64,000 bases of DNA from CAVQBC01 sp963710665 (GTDB lineage: Bacteria; Actinomycetota; Thermoleophilia; Solirubrobacterales; Solirubrobacteraceae). The stretch spans positions 248,001 through 312,000 of the forward strand of contig CAVQBC010000007.1 in assembly GCA_963710665.1 (NCBI GenBank), read 5' to 3'. Position numbers and translations under genes: made by a program. The notes under the pieces were generated by a model, which was not told where the DNA came from, searched no databases, and saw nothing but the letters and a program-made list of their open reading frames with translations. Position 1 is the stretch's first letter; every line of letters begins with the position of its first letter. This document shows positions 8,581 to 19,340 of this stretch, one piece after another.

Positions 8581-9767
8581 GCGTCCACGAGCTCGACGAC
8601 GAGCAGCGGGAGATCCGCGAGCTCGCGCGGCGCTTCGCCGACGAGCGGATCGCGCCGCTTGCGCCGGAGTGGGACCGCGAGCACCGCTTTCCCCGCGAGC
8701 TCTTCGCGGAGCTCGGCGAGCTCGGGCTGATGGGCGTGTGCGTGCCGGCCGGCCACGGCGGCGCCGGCGCCGACTTCCTCTCCTACGTGCTCGTGCTCGA
8801 GGAGCTCTCCCGCGCCGACGCCGGCGTCGGCGTGACGGTCGCGGTGCATACGAGCGCGGGCACGCTGCCGATCCTCGCCCACGGCTCCGAGGACCAGATC
8901 GAGCGCTACGTGCCGGCGCTCGCCGCCGGCAGCGAGATCGCCGCCTTCGCGCTCACCGAGCCCGAGGCCGGCTCCGACGCCGGCGCCCTGCGCTGCAGCG
9001 TCCGCGACGAGCGCATCACGGGCGTCAAGCAGTGGATCACCAACGGGTCGCACGCGTCGACGTTCATCGTCTTTGCCCGCCGGGTCACGTCGCCGACCGC
9101 CGGAGCGGTCACCCCGGATTCCGAGAGCGGAGGTGGGAGGCGGGGAGCGGAGCGGTCTCCCATCGACGCCCACCTCGTCCGCTCGGACGCCGACGGCTTC
9201 GCCGTCACCCGCGAGGAGGAGAAGCTCGGGCTGAACTCCTCCTCCACGGCCGACCTGCGCTTCGAGTCGACGCCCGCCGAGCGCCTCGGCGAGCCCGGCG
9301 CCGGGATGCGGATCGCGCTGACGACGCTCGACACCGGGCGGATCGGGATCGCCGCGCAGGCGGTCGGCATCGCGCAGGCGGCGCTCGACCTCGCCGCCGG
9401 CTATGCGCGCGAGCGCTCCGCGTTCGGCGGGCCGATCGCCCGCCTGGGCGCGATCCAGCACAAGCTGGCCGAGATGCAGACGGAGATCGAGGCGGCGCGC
9501 GCGCTCACCTGGCGCGCCGCGCGCCTCAAGCAGGCCGGCCGGCCGCACACGGTCGAGGGCGCGCAGGCGAAGCTCTTCGCCTCCGGCGTGGCGCGGCGGC
9601 AGACCGGCGAGGCGATCCAGATCCTCGGCGGCTACGGCTACACGAAGGAGTTCCCCGCCGAGCGCTACTACCGCGACGCCAAGGTCACCGAGATCTACGA
9701 GGGCACGAGCGAGATCCAGCGCCTGGTGATCGCGCGGGCGCTGCTGGGCGAGGCCGCCCGCGGCTGA
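8577..9767 (+). CDS. Acyl-CoA dehydrogenase with a mid-domain insertion
   Basis: A 396-residue acyl-CoA dehydrogenase. Signature ALTEPEAGSDAGAL, GVKQWITNGS, the ERSAFGGPIARLGAIQ helix, ILGGYGYTKEFPAERYYRD and the catalytic-glutamate motif IYEGTSEIQ are intact. It differs from the 2.7-kb paralogue by about 25 extra residues at 9088-9165 (SPTAGAVTPDSESGGGRRG), placed in the beta domain between the FIVFAR strand and AHLVRSDADGF. The extra DNA keeps the frame. The ATG overlaps the HAD stop (ATGA), so the two are coupled. It lies just upstream of the acyl-CoA mutase gene, which fits branched-chain or C4 acyl-CoA metabolism; the exact substrate is unknown. Confidence 0.92.
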   Translation: MSVHELDDEQREIRELARRFADERIAPLAPEWDREHRFPRELFAELGELGLMGVCVPAGHGGAGADFLSYVLVLEELSRADAGVGVTVAVHTSAGTLPILAHGSEDQIERYVPALAAGSEIAAFALTEPEAGSDAGALRCSVRDERITGVKQWITNGSHASTFIVFARRVTSPTAGAVTPDSESGGGRRGAERSPIDAHLVRSDADGFAVTREEEKLGLNSSSTADLRFESTPAERLGEPGAGMRIALTTLDTGRIGIAAQAVGIAQAALDLAAGYARERSAFGGPIARLGAIQHKLAEMQTEIEAARALTWRAARLKQAGRPHTVEGAQAKLFASGVARRQTGEAIQILGGYGYTKEFPAERYYRDAKVTEIYEGTSEIQRLVIARALLGEAARG

Positions 9768-9818
9768 GCCGAGCCGTTCCCGCCGGACCGACCGGTGAAG
9801 GCGCGGCCGCCGCCCGCT

Positions 9819-9824
9819 TACAAT
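9819..9824 (+). promoter_or_regulatory. -10 box (TACAAT), probable leaderless start of the mutase gene
   Basis: TACAAT is followed by only six bases before the ATG at 9831 and there is no Shine-Dalgarno sequence, so transcription should begin at or next to the start codon. Confidence 0.45.
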
Positions 9825-9830
9825 CGCCCC

Positions 9831-11473
<1,643 letters not shown>

Positions 11474-11498
<25 letters not shown>

Positions 11499-13423
11499 GC
11501 CCTTCCGCCGGGCTCCCGCTCCGACAGCAGACGCTCGACGGCGGCCGGGTCCACGGGGCGGCTGAAGAGGAAGCCCTGCGCGCTGTCGCACCCGGTGGTC
11601 AGCAGGTTGCCGAGCTGCTCGGAGGTCTCGACGCCCTCGGCGGTGACCGACAGGCCGAGCGCGTGCCCGAGCTCGACGACCGCGCCGACGATCGCCACGT
11701 CCTCGGCCGAGTGCGGGATGCCGCGGACGAACGAGCGGTCGATCTTGACGCAGTCGAGCGGGAAGCGGCGCAGGTAGTCGAGCGACGCGTAGCCGGTGCC
11801 GAAGTCGTCGACGGCGATCTTCACGCCGAGGCGCTTGAGCGCGGCGAACGTCTTGGCGGAGGCGGCCGGGTCCTCGACCAGCACGCTCTCGGTGACCTCC
11901 AGGCACAGATGCGAGGGCTCCATCCCGGTGCGCTCGAGCACGTCGGCCACGATCGGGATCAGGTCGCCGTGGGCCAGCTGGCGGGCGGACACGTTGACGC
12001 GGACCACCAGCGGCTCGCCGGCCGGGCGCCCGGCCTGCCAGCGCTGCGCGAGCCGGCACGACTCCTGCAGGACCCACGTCCCGATCGGGACGATCAGCCC
12101 GGTCTCCTCGGCGAGCGCGATGAACTCGTCGGGCGCCAGCAGGCCACGCTCGGGGTGCTCCCAGCGAACCAGGGCCTCCAGCCCGACGATGGCTCCGCCC
12201 TCGACCGAGACCTCGGGCTGGAAGTGCACGCGGAACTCCTCCCGCTCGATCGCGAGGCGCAGGGCGCGCTCGGTGTGCAGGCGCGTGAGCGCGCGCTGCC
12301 GCGTGACCTCGTCGAAGAGCATCAGCCGCCCGCCGCCCGCCTCCTTCGCGCGGTACATCGCGGCGTCGGCGTCGCGGATGAGGTCCTCGACGTCCTGATC
12401 GGGATCGCAGGAGAGCGCGATGCCCAGGCTCGCCGAGGACATGGTCTCGCCGTGCGAGAGGTGGAAGGGCAGGCTGAAGGTCCGCAGGACCCGCTCGGCG
12501 ACGGCCACCGCGTCCTGCTCGTCGACGATGTCCTCGCAGAGGATCGCGAACTCGTCGCCGCCGAAGCGGGCGACGACCTCGTGCCGCCGGAGCGAGTGCC
12601 GCAGGCGCTCGGCCACCGCGACGATCAGCTTGTCGCCCGCGGGGTGACCGAGGCTGTCGTTGATGACCTTGAAGCGGTCGAGGTCGAGGAACAGGACCGC
12701 CACGTACCGGCCGCCCCGCCGCTGCAGGCGCTCGAGCGCGCCGGTCAGGCGGTTGTTGAACAGCAGCCGGCTCGGCAGGCCCGTGAGCGGGTCGCGCAGG
12801 AGCTGGTTCTCGTTCGTCCGCCACGCGACGATGTGCGCCGCGCTGGCCGCGAGCACGAACCCGCCGTGGATGAGCGCCCACCGCCACGGATGCGCGATCG
12901 CGGTCGCGTGGTTGTAGACCGACTCGGGCGCGATCGCCCCGGCGACGCCGTGGTGGAGGATCACGTAGCCGATCGCCACCAGGAACGGCATCCAGTCCTG
13001 GTAGAGGGTCAGCACCCCGATCATCACGAAGAAGTGGAAGTGCGCCTCGATGACCCCGCCCCAGAGGTGCACGAGCATCGCCGACGCGGTGATCAGCCCG
13101 AGGGAGGCGGCGGCCACGCGCAGCTTCATGCCGGCCCGCTCCATGCTTGCGACCAGCGCCAGTGCCGCGAGCGCGCTGCCCTCGAGGAGCATGTGGGGCA
13201 GCGACTGGCCCTGGAAGAGGCCGAACGCCGTCAGCCCCACCACGTGCAGCCACAGCAGCCAGACGATCGTCCGGTGGCGGCGGCGCCAGATGTGCTCGGG
13301 CAGCATCTGGCCCTTGGGGAGCTGGTGGCGCAGCGCCTCGAGCGCGCGGGCCGGGGCCGATGCGTGTGCCTCCCAGCGCTCGCCCCGCAGGCGATCGATG
13401 GTCGCGCCGTCCGTGTCGGTCAT
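11474..13423 (-). CDS. Membrane-bound diguanylate cyclase/phosphodiesterase (GGDEF-EAL)
   Basis: A 649-residue cyclic-di-GMP enzyme. Residues about 50-210 hold five or six membrane helices (IVWLLWLHVVGLTAFGLF, FFVMIGVLTLYQDW, IGYVILHHGVAGAI) that look like a MASE-type sensor. GGDEF domain: DPLTGLPSR and the intact active site FGGDEFAIL. EAL domain: GLEALVRW, NVSARQL, the metal motif DDFGTGYASLDYL and the C-terminal TAEGVET are all kept, so synthesis and breakdown both look possible. GGDEF I-site: no clear RxxD five residues before GGDEF. The start overlaps the stop of the HoxX-like gene (ATGA), so the pair is co-transcribed. Confidence 0.92.
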
Positions 13424-15297
13424 GACCCGACCGCGGCGCGCCGGCCGACGGCCGCCTGCAGGAGCGTCATCGCGGCCTCCGCCGGCGGGGCCACGGCGCA
13501 CGGGGCGCCGAGCTTGTGGACGAAGCGGCTGCGCGCCTCGTGGTAGCTGCGGTCGGGCCCGAAGAAGCACTCGTAGGAGCGAGCGAGCTCCTCGGTGCGG
13601 TAGACGCTGAGCGGCTTGACCCGCTCGTCGCGTGCCCGGCGGCAACGCTTCTCCTCGAGCCACCGGGCGTGGTCGCCATGGCGCGCCAGGCGCTCGGCGA
13701 GGCCGCGCACCTGGGCGCGGAAGCTCTCCGCGTCCTCGCCGAACGCCGCGTCGAGCATCCCGATCTCGACCGCGCGGCGGGTGCCGATCGCCCGGAACGG
13801 CGCCGACGTCAGCTCGGCGGTGAGCTCCTCCCCGATCCGGCGCGGCATGAGGTAGGTCCAGTACTCGGAGCCGTAGAGGCCGCCCATGTGCTGGTAGTAG
13901 GGGTTCAGGACGACGTCCTCGCGGGCCACCACGTGGTCGGCGGCCATCGCGAACGGCACGCCGCCCGCGGCGGCGTCGCCGGCCAGCGCCGAGATCACGA
14001 CGTGCGAGTCGGTCTCGATCACCTCGCGCACGACGTCGTCGATCGCGTGCAGGTTCCACCAGGACTCCTCGCCCGGGTCCGCCGCCGCCTCGATGACGTT
14101 GAGGTGGATGCCGTTGGAGAAGAAGTCGCTGCCGCCCTCGAGCACGATGACCCTGGTCGCGCGCCGGCCGCGCGCGTAGCGGTAGGCCTCGAGCAGGCGC
14201 CGGCACTGCTCGGTGCTCATGGCGCCGTTGTAGAAGTCGAAGCGCAGGTAGCCGACGCCCGCCTCCTCGGTGTAGGAGATCTCACGCCACGTGTGGCCCT
14301 CGGGGATCGGGGCATGGACGTCCACCCGGACCTCGGGCGCGTCGGGCGCGCGCCCGGCGAGCTCCAGCGCGTGGGTGGCCGGGAGCTTGGCGCCCGACGC
14401 ATCGCTGCGCTTGAGGTGGGTGATCCACACCGCGCCGTCGACCGTGGCGCGGCAGATCGCGCCGTGGCGGGTGGCGATGATCTCGCCCGGCCGGCCGCGC
14501 AGGCCGCGCTCGCGGTGCACGCCGAAGAGGTGGAACTCGGCGCCCTCGACGGTGTCGAGCACGCCCGGGTGGCCCTCGGCCGCGCGGATCCGTCGCACGA
14601 CGGTCTCGGTGGAGTCCGACGACCAGTCGATCGCGCGGGCCGCCTGGGCGATGAGCGGCCGGGGGCGGCCGCACACGCCCGGGTCGGCGTGGTCGAGCCG
14701 GCGCGGCGCGAAGCCCGGGTCGGCCAGGCCCGCCATGGCGTCCAGCAGCGCGCTCACGGCGGCGCGGCGGACCTCGTGGCGGTAGAGGCTGCTCTTGCCG
14801 GTCTCGCGCGTGCGGAAGGTGGCCGTGCCCCAGATGTCGCCGCCGTCGACCTCGCCGGTGGCCTCGAGCACGGTCACGCCCCACTCGCGCATCCCCAGCT
14901 CGATCGCCCAGTCGAGCGAGGACGGCCCGCGGTCGCCCACCGGGCCGGGATGCACGACCAGGCAGCGGTGGTGGTCGTAGATGGACGCCGGGATGAGCTT
15001 CTTGAGCATCGGGCAGACGATCAGCTCCGGGCGGTGCCGTGCGACCGCGGCCTCCATCGCCTCGCCGGAGTCGACGACGGCGACCTCCACGTCGTGGCCG
15101 AGCTCGGTGAGGGCGATGTGCGCCCGCTGGCTCAGGCTGTTGTGGGCGGAGACGAGGAACAGGATGCGCAGCGCGCGGGAGGCGTCCTGCACCGGAAGCT
15201 CGCCGCGCCCGGGCTCCGGCGTGCGGCTGAGGACGTCGTGGATGTGGGGGATGTCGTACACGCCCGATGGGATCGACCGCGTTGGCGCATCGCGCAT
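13420..15297 (-). CDS. hoxX: HoxX/HypX-like protein (formyltransferase + enoyl-CoA hydratase domains)
   Basis: A 625-residue two-domain protein. After about 45 residues comes a formyl-THF hydrolase/transferase domain (FLVSAHNSLSQRAHIAL, VVHPGPVGDRGPSSLDWAI, WGVTVLEATGEVDGGDIW), then a crotonase domain (RFDFYNGAMSTEQCRRLL, VIVLEGGSDFFSNGIHLN, YYQHMGGLYGSEYWTY). This order is diagnostic for HoxX/HypX, which takes a formyl group from formyl-tetrahydrofolate to make the CO ligand of O2-tolerant [NiFe] hydrogenases. No hydrogenase or hyp gene is in the window, so the partner is elsewhere or the protein has another job. The ATG at 15297 is chosen because homologous sequence begins soon after; it is divergent from the B12 subunit gene. 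Confidence 0.85.
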   Translation of the reverse strand: MRDAPTRSIPSGVYDIPHIHDVLSRTPEPGRGELPVQDASRALRILFLVSAHNSLSQRAHIALTELGHDVEVAVVDSGEAMEAAVARHRPELIVCPMLKKLIPASIYDHHRCLVVHPGPVGDRGPSSLDWAIELGMREWGVTVLEATGEVDGGDIWGTATFRTRETGKSSLYRHEVRRAAVSALLDAMAGLADPGFAPRRLDHADPGVCGRPRPLIAQAARAIDWSSDSTETVVRRIRAAEGHPGVLDTVEGAEFHLFGVHRERGLRGRPGEIIATRHGAICRATVDGAVWITHLKRSDASGAKLPATHALELAGRAPDAPEVRVDVHAPIPEGHTWREISYTEEAGVGYLRFDFYNGAMSTEQCRRLLEAYRYARGRRATRVIVLEGGSDFFSNGIHLNVIEAAADPGEESWWNLHAIDDVVREVIETDSHVVISALAGDAAAGGVPFAMAADHVVAREDVVLNPYYQHMGGLYGSEYWTYLMPRRIGEELTAELTSAPFRAIGTRRAVEIGMLDAAFGEDAESFRAQVRGLAERLARHGDHARWLEEKRCRRARDERVKPLSVYRTEELARSYECFFGPDRSYHEARSRFVHKLGAPCAVAPPAEAAMTLLQAAVGRRAAVGS

Positions 15298-15374
15298 CGG
15301 ACGTATGTCCGTCGAGCGCCCGGCGGTCAGCGTCAATACCGCCCGCGGGGCGGCGTCGAGGCGCGGGTCGGCAC

Positions 15375-15380
15375 TATGCT
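15375..15380 (+). promoter_or_regulatory. -10 box (TATGCT) of the B12-subunit gene
   Basis: TATGCT lies 7 nt before the GTG at 15388. If it is the -10 box, the in-frame ATG at 15376 falls inside the promoter and cannot be the start, which favours a leaderless GTG start. Confidence 0.4.
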
Positions 15381-15387
15381 CCGGCCG

Positions 15388-15795
15388 GTGTCCGCCGCCC
15401 CACAGGGCAAGAAGATCCGCGTCGTCGTCGCCAAGCCCGGGCTGGACGGGCACGACCGCGGGGCGAAGATCATCGCCCGCGCCCTGCGCGACGCCGGCAT
15501 GGAGGTGATCTACACCGGCCTGCACCAGACGCCGGAGCAGATCGTCGAGACCGTCCTGCAGGAGGACGCCGACGCCGTCGGGCTGTCGATCCTCTCGGGC
15601 GCGCATATGACGCTCGTACCGCGCGTGATCGAGCTGCTGCGCGAGCAGGACGCCGACGACGTGGTGGTGACGGTGGGCGGGACGATCCCCAACCAGGACA
15701 TCTCCGAGCTCAAGGAGCTCGGCGTCTCGGAGGTCTTCACGCCCGGCGCGCCGACGCAGGACATCATCGACTTCATCAAGGGTGCCGTGACGTAG
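15388..15795 (+). CDS. icmB: Acyl-CoA mutase small subunit (cobalamin-binding)
   Basis: A 135-residue Rossmann-like B12-binding protein. KPGLDGHDRGAKII contains the D-x-H-x-x-G motif whose histidine replaces the dimethylbenzimidazole ligand of cobalamin. LSILSGAHMTLV and VTVGGTIP line the nucleotide-tail pocket. It supplies the coenzyme-B12 domain missing from the large subunit at 9.8-11.5 kb; together they form a split mutase like IcmA/IcmB. The two halves are separated by the minus-strand HoxX/GGDEF-EAL pair. An ATG at 15376 in the same frame is the alternative start (four residues longer). The etf genes follow after a 60-nt gap. Confidence 0.88.
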   Translation: MSAAPQGKKIRVVVAKPGLDGHDRGAKIIARALRDAGMEVIYTGLHQTPEQIVETVLQEDADAVGLSILSGAHMTLVPRVIELLREQDADDVVVTVGGTIPNQDISELKELGVSEVFTPGAPTQDIIDFIKGAVT

Positions 15796-15855
15796 GATGC
15801 GCAGCCCCGCGCGGCCAGTCGCGCGGCTTGAGTACCACTTAGGAGGCACCCGAGA

Positions 15856-16650
15856 GTGAAGATCTGCGTCCTGGTCAAAGAGGTCCCGGACGCCGCCGTC
15901 GAGAAGCGCATCGACCCCTCGACGGGGCGCCTGGACCGCAGCGGCGAGAAGAACCTCAACCCGTTCGACACCCATGCCATCGAGGCGGCCATGCAGCTCA
16001 AGGAGGGCGGCGAGCTGCAGGTCGACGAGGTGGTCGCCGTCACCATGGGTCCCGAGTCGGCGGTACGGGCGCTGCACAAGGCGGTCTCGCTGGGCGCCGA
16101 CCGCTCCCGCCACCTCTCGGACGAGGCGCTCGTGGGCTCCGACGTCAACGGCACGGGCTACGCCCTCGCCCGCGTGCTCGAGTCCGAGCAGCCCGACCTC
16201 GTGCTGCTCGGCCAGCAGTCCGACGACGGCGAGTGCTACACGATCGGCGCCGTCGTGGCCGACCACCTGCGCGCGCCGTCGCTGACGCAGGTGATCAAGA
16301 TCGACGTCGAGGACGGCAAGCTGCGCTGCGAGCGCCAGGCCGAGTACGGCTACGACACGGTGCTGGTGGAGCTGCCGGCCGTGATCTCGGTCGGCGACGC
16401 CATCAACGAGCCGCGCTACCCGTCGCTGAAGGCCATCATGGGCGCCAAGAAGAAGCCGCTCGAGACGGCCGCCGTCGCCGACGTCGGCATCGAGCCCGAC
16501 CGCGTCGGCTACGACAACGCCCGCGCGCACTGCATCGACTTCAAGCCCCCGCCCGCCAAGGAGGCCGGGCAGATCATCGAGGACGAGGACACGGGCGAGA
16601 CCGTCGAGCGGATCGTCGCGTGGCTGGACGAGAGGAAGCTTCTGTCATGA
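15856..16650 (+). CDS. etfB: Electron transfer flavoprotein beta subunit
   Basis: A 264-residue ETF beta subunit, a carrier that binds AMP and, with EtfA, FAD, and takes electrons from acyl-CoA dehydrogenases. The N-terminus MKICVLVKEVPD, the middle TMGPESAVRALHKAVSLGADR and LLGQQSDDGECYTIGAVVA, and the recognition-loop region PRYPSLKAIMGAKKKP are all typical. GTG start with AGGAGG at 15841-15846. Its TGA overlaps the etfA ATG (ATGA). The block etfB-etfA-ETF-QO is a complete route from acyl-CoA dehydrogenase to the quinone pool. Confidence 0.95.
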   Translation: MKICVLVKEVPDAAVEKRIDPSTGRLDRSGEKNLNPFDTHAIEAAMQLKEGGELQVDEVVAVTMGPESAVRALHKAVSLGADRSRHLSDEALVGSDVNGTGYALARVLESEQPDLVLLGQQSDDGECYTIGAVVADHLRAPSLTQVIKIDVEDGKLRCERQAEYGYDTVLVELPAVISVGDAINEPRYPSLKAIMGAKKKPLETAAVADVGIEPDRVGYDNARAHCIDFKPPPAKEAGQIIEDEDTGETVERIVAWLDERKLLS

Positions 16651-17630
16651 GCGGGATCCTCGTCTACGCGCTCCACTACGAGGGAGAGTTCAACAAGAAC
16701 TCCCTCGGCGCCGTCGCCGAGGGCGCGCGCCTCGCCTCCGAGCTCGGCACCGAGTGCCACGCGATCGTCGTCGGCGACACGGCCGGGCTGCCCGACGAGC
16801 TGTGCGCGTCGCTGGGCGCCCACGGCGCCACGAAGGTCTTCCGCGCCGAGGGCCCCGAGGGCCTCGCGCAGCCGGTGGTCGACGCGATGGCGACGGTCAT
16901 CGGCGAGCACGGCCACCGCTACGCGCTGTTCGGCGGCGGCCTGCTCGGCTTCGAGATCGGCGCCGGGCTGGCCGCGCGCCTGGACGCCGGCGTGTGCATG
17001 GAGGTCACCGCGGTGCGCGTCGAGGACGGGGCGCTGGTGGCCGAGCGCCCGATCCTCCAGGACTCGCAGGTCGCGAGCGTCCACTACCGCTCGGACGTCG
17101 GCGTGATCATCGGGCGCCTGAACGCGTTCGAGGCGGCGGCCGAGGCCTCCGGGGCCGACGCCGCCGTCGAGGACGTCGCGGTCGAGTACCAGCCGCACTC
17201 GCTGAAGGCGAGCATGGTCACGCGCGGCGAGCAGCGGGGCGCCGACGTCAACATCGAGGACGCCGACATCCTCGTGGCGGGCGGCCGCGGCCTCGGCAAC
17301 GCGGAGGGCTTCGAGCAGCTCGAGCAGCTGGCCGGGGCGCTCGGCGGCGCCGTCGCGGCGACGCGCGCGGTGGTCGACGCCGGCTGGTACTCGTACGCGG
17401 CCCAGATCGGGCAGACCGGCAAGACCGTCGCGCCGAAGCTCTACCTCGCGGCCGGCATCTCGGGCGCGATCCAGCACAAGGTCGGGATGCAGGCCTCGGA
17501 GAACATCGTGGCGATCAACAAGGACGCCAACGCCCCGATCTTCGAGTTCTCCGACCTCGGCGTGGTCGGCGACCTCAACAAGATCGTGCCCAAGCTCACC
17601 GAGGCCGTGAAGGCCAAGCGAGGCGGCTGA
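16647..17630 (+). CDS. etfA: Electron transfer flavoprotein alpha subunit
   Basis: A 327-residue ETF alpha subunit. The N-terminal domain pairs with EtfB. The C-terminal FAD domain has GGRGLGNAEGFEQLEQLA, GWYSYAAQIGQTGKTVAPKL, the AAGISGAIQHKVGM flavin loop and VAINKDANAPIFEFSDLGVVGD, all standard and undisturbed. It overlaps etfB by 4 nt and its stop abuts the ATG of ETF-QO directly, so the three genes are one operon. Soluble, cytoplasmic. Confidence 0.95.
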   Translation: MSGILVYALHYEGEFNKNSLGAVAEGARLASELGTECHAIVVGDTAGLPDELCASLGAHGATKVFRAEGPEGLAQPVVDAMATVIGEHGHRYALFGGGLLGFEIGAGLAARLDAGVCMEVTAVRVEDGALVAERPILQDSQVASVHYRSDVGVIIGRLNAFEAAAEASGADAAVEDVAVEYQPHSLKASMVTRGEQRGADVNIEDADILVAGGRGLGNAEGFEQLEQLAGALGGAVAATRAVVDAGWYSYAAQIGQTGKTVAPKLYLAAGISGAIQHKVGMQASENIVAINKDANAPIFEFSDLGVVGDLNKIVPKLTEAVKAKRGG

Positions 17631-19340
17631 ATGGCGGCGGGCGACGGCCGCGTCGCGCCGAGCCAGTACCCGCCGCCGGTCGACCCCGCCGACGAGTTCA
17701 CCGGGCCGCCGACCGATCCGGAGGACGAGCGGATCGAGGTCGGCGTGGCGATCGTCGGCGGCGGGACGGCCGGTCTCGCGTGCGCCAACCGGCTCATGCA
17801 GCTGCTCGAGCAGGAGCCCGAGCTGCTCGAGTCGCTCGGCGAGGTGCCGGTCGCGGTGATCGAGAAGGGGAAGGTGTGCGGCGCCAACGGGCTCTCGGGG
17901 GCGATCATGCGCCCGTCGGCCTTCCGCGAGCTGTGGCCCGACCTCGACGAGGCCGACTGGCCGACCTACGGGAAGGTCCCCGGCGAGGCCGTCTACCTGA
18001 TGCTCAACGGCAAGCGGTCGCTGCGCATCCCCACGCCGCCGCCGTTCAAGAACCACGGCAACCACATCGTCTCGGTGGCCGAGCTCACGCGCTTCATGGC
18101 CGAGCGGGCCGAGGAGGCGGGCGCCTACCTGCTCACGGAGACCGCGGCGCAGAAGCTGCTGGTCTCCGACGGCGTCGTGCGCGGGATCCGCACGGGGGAC
18201 AAGGGGCGCGACAAGGACGGGGGCGAGAAGTCGAACTTCGAGCCCGGCGCCGACGTCGCGGCGCAGTACACCGTGCTCGCCGAGGGCGTGTGGGGCCACC
18301 TCACGGGGGCGGCGATCAAGGACCTCGGGCTGCGCTCGCGCACCGGCGACCCGCAGGTGTGGGCGCTCGGCGTCAAGGAGGTCTGGGAGGTCCCCCGGCC
18401 GCTGACGAAGGTGATCCACACGCTCGGCTGGCCGCTGCGGACGGGCGCGCGCTACAAGGAGTTCGGCGGCTCCTGGATCTACCCCATGGGCGAAGACCGC
18501 GTCTCGATCGGCTTCGTCGTCGGTCTCGACCACGCCGACGCGCGGCTCTCGGTCCACGACGTCCTGCAGGAGTTCAAGGGCCATCCGCGGATCCGCGCGA
18601 TCCTCGAGGGCGGCAAGCGCGTGGCGTGGGGCGCGAAGGCGATCCCCGAGGGCGGCTACTGGGCGATGCCGCGGCTCGCCGCGCCCGGCCTCGCGATCTG
18701 CGGCGACGCCGGCGGCATGGTCAACGTCTCCGAGCTCAAGGGCATCCACTACGGCATGCACTCGGGGATCCTCGCCGCCGAGCACATCGTGCAGGCGCTC
18801 AAGGCGGGGCGGAACGACCTCGACGCCTACGACGCCGCGGTGCACGAGTCGGTGATCGGCAAGGACCTCTACCGGACGCGCAACATGAAGCAGCCGTTCG
18901 CCAAGGGGTTCTTCGTCGGCGGCGCGCTCGTCAACGCGATGGTGGCCACCCGCGGGCGCTTCCCGGGCGGGCACTGGCCGACCCATCGCGACGCGGAGCA
19001 GCCGCTGCTGATGACCGATCGCCAAGAGCGCTATCCGCAGCCCGACGGCAAGTACACGTTCGACAAGCTCTCGGGCGTGTTCATGACCGGCAACGCGACG
19101 CGCGACGACGCCCCGAGCCACATCCGCATCCAGCGGCGGGTGCCGCGCGAGGTGGCCGAGGCGTGGCAGTGGATGTGCCCGGCCGGCGTCTACGAGATCC
19201 CCGAGGACGCGCCGCAGGAGGGCTTCGTCGACATCGTCGTCAACCCCTCCAACTGCATCCAGTGCGGGGCGATCACGGCCAAGGGCGGGCGCCTGACCCC
19301 GCCCGAGGGCGGCGACGGCCCGCTCTACCGCGTCACCTGA
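17631..19340 (+). CDS. Electron transfer flavoprotein-ubiquinone oxidoreductase (ETF-QO)
   Basis: A 569-residue FAD/iron-sulfur membrane-associated enzyme that passes electrons from ETF to quinone. Dinucleotide-binding VAIVGGGTAGLACANRL begins near residue 38; CGDAGGMVNVSELKGIHYGMHSG is the second FAD segment with the typical G-M-H quinone-side motif. The C-terminal ferredoxin-like part has CPAGVYE and NPSNCIQCGAI. ETF-QO normally binds 4Fe-4S with four cysteines, the last three as CxxCxxC; here the third position of that motif is Ile, so only three of the four are visible. The protein also ends early after LYRVT. The cluster may be altered or completed by another ligand. The last 8 bp overlap the convergent histidine kinase gene. 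Confidence 0.9.
   Translation: MAAGDGRVAPSQYPPPVDPADEFTGPPTDPEDERIEVGVAIVGGGTAGLACANRLMQLLEQEPELLESLGEVPVAVIEKGKVCGANGLSGAIMRPSAFRELWPDLDEADWPTYGKVPGEAVYLMLNGKRSLRIPTPPPFKNHGNHIVSVAELTRFMAERAEEAGAYLLTETAAQKLLVSDGVVRGIRTGDKGRDKDGGEKSNFEPGADVAAQYTVLAEGVWGHLTGAAIKDLGLRSRTGDPQVWALGVKEVWEVPRPLTKVIHTLGWPLRTGARYKEFGGSWIYPMGEDRVSIGFVVGLDHADARLSVHDVLQEFKGHPRIRAILEGGKRVAWGAKAIPEGGYWAMPRLAAPGLAICGDAGGMVNVSELKGIHYGMHSGILAAEHIVQALKAGRNDLDAYDAAVHESVIGKDLYRTRNMKQPFAKGFFVGGALVNAMVATRGRFPGGHWPTHRDAEQPLLMTDRQERYPQPDGKYTFDKLSGVFMTGNATRDDAPSHIRIQRRVPREVAEAWQWMCPAGVYEIPEDAPQEGFVDIVVNPSNCIQCGAITAKGGRLTPPEGGDGPLYRVT

Noticed and set aside
15376..15378. ATG at 15376 as start of the cobalamin-binding subunit
   Set aside because: It lies inside the probable -10 box TATGCT; GTG at 15388 fits better, though the ATG cannot be excluded.
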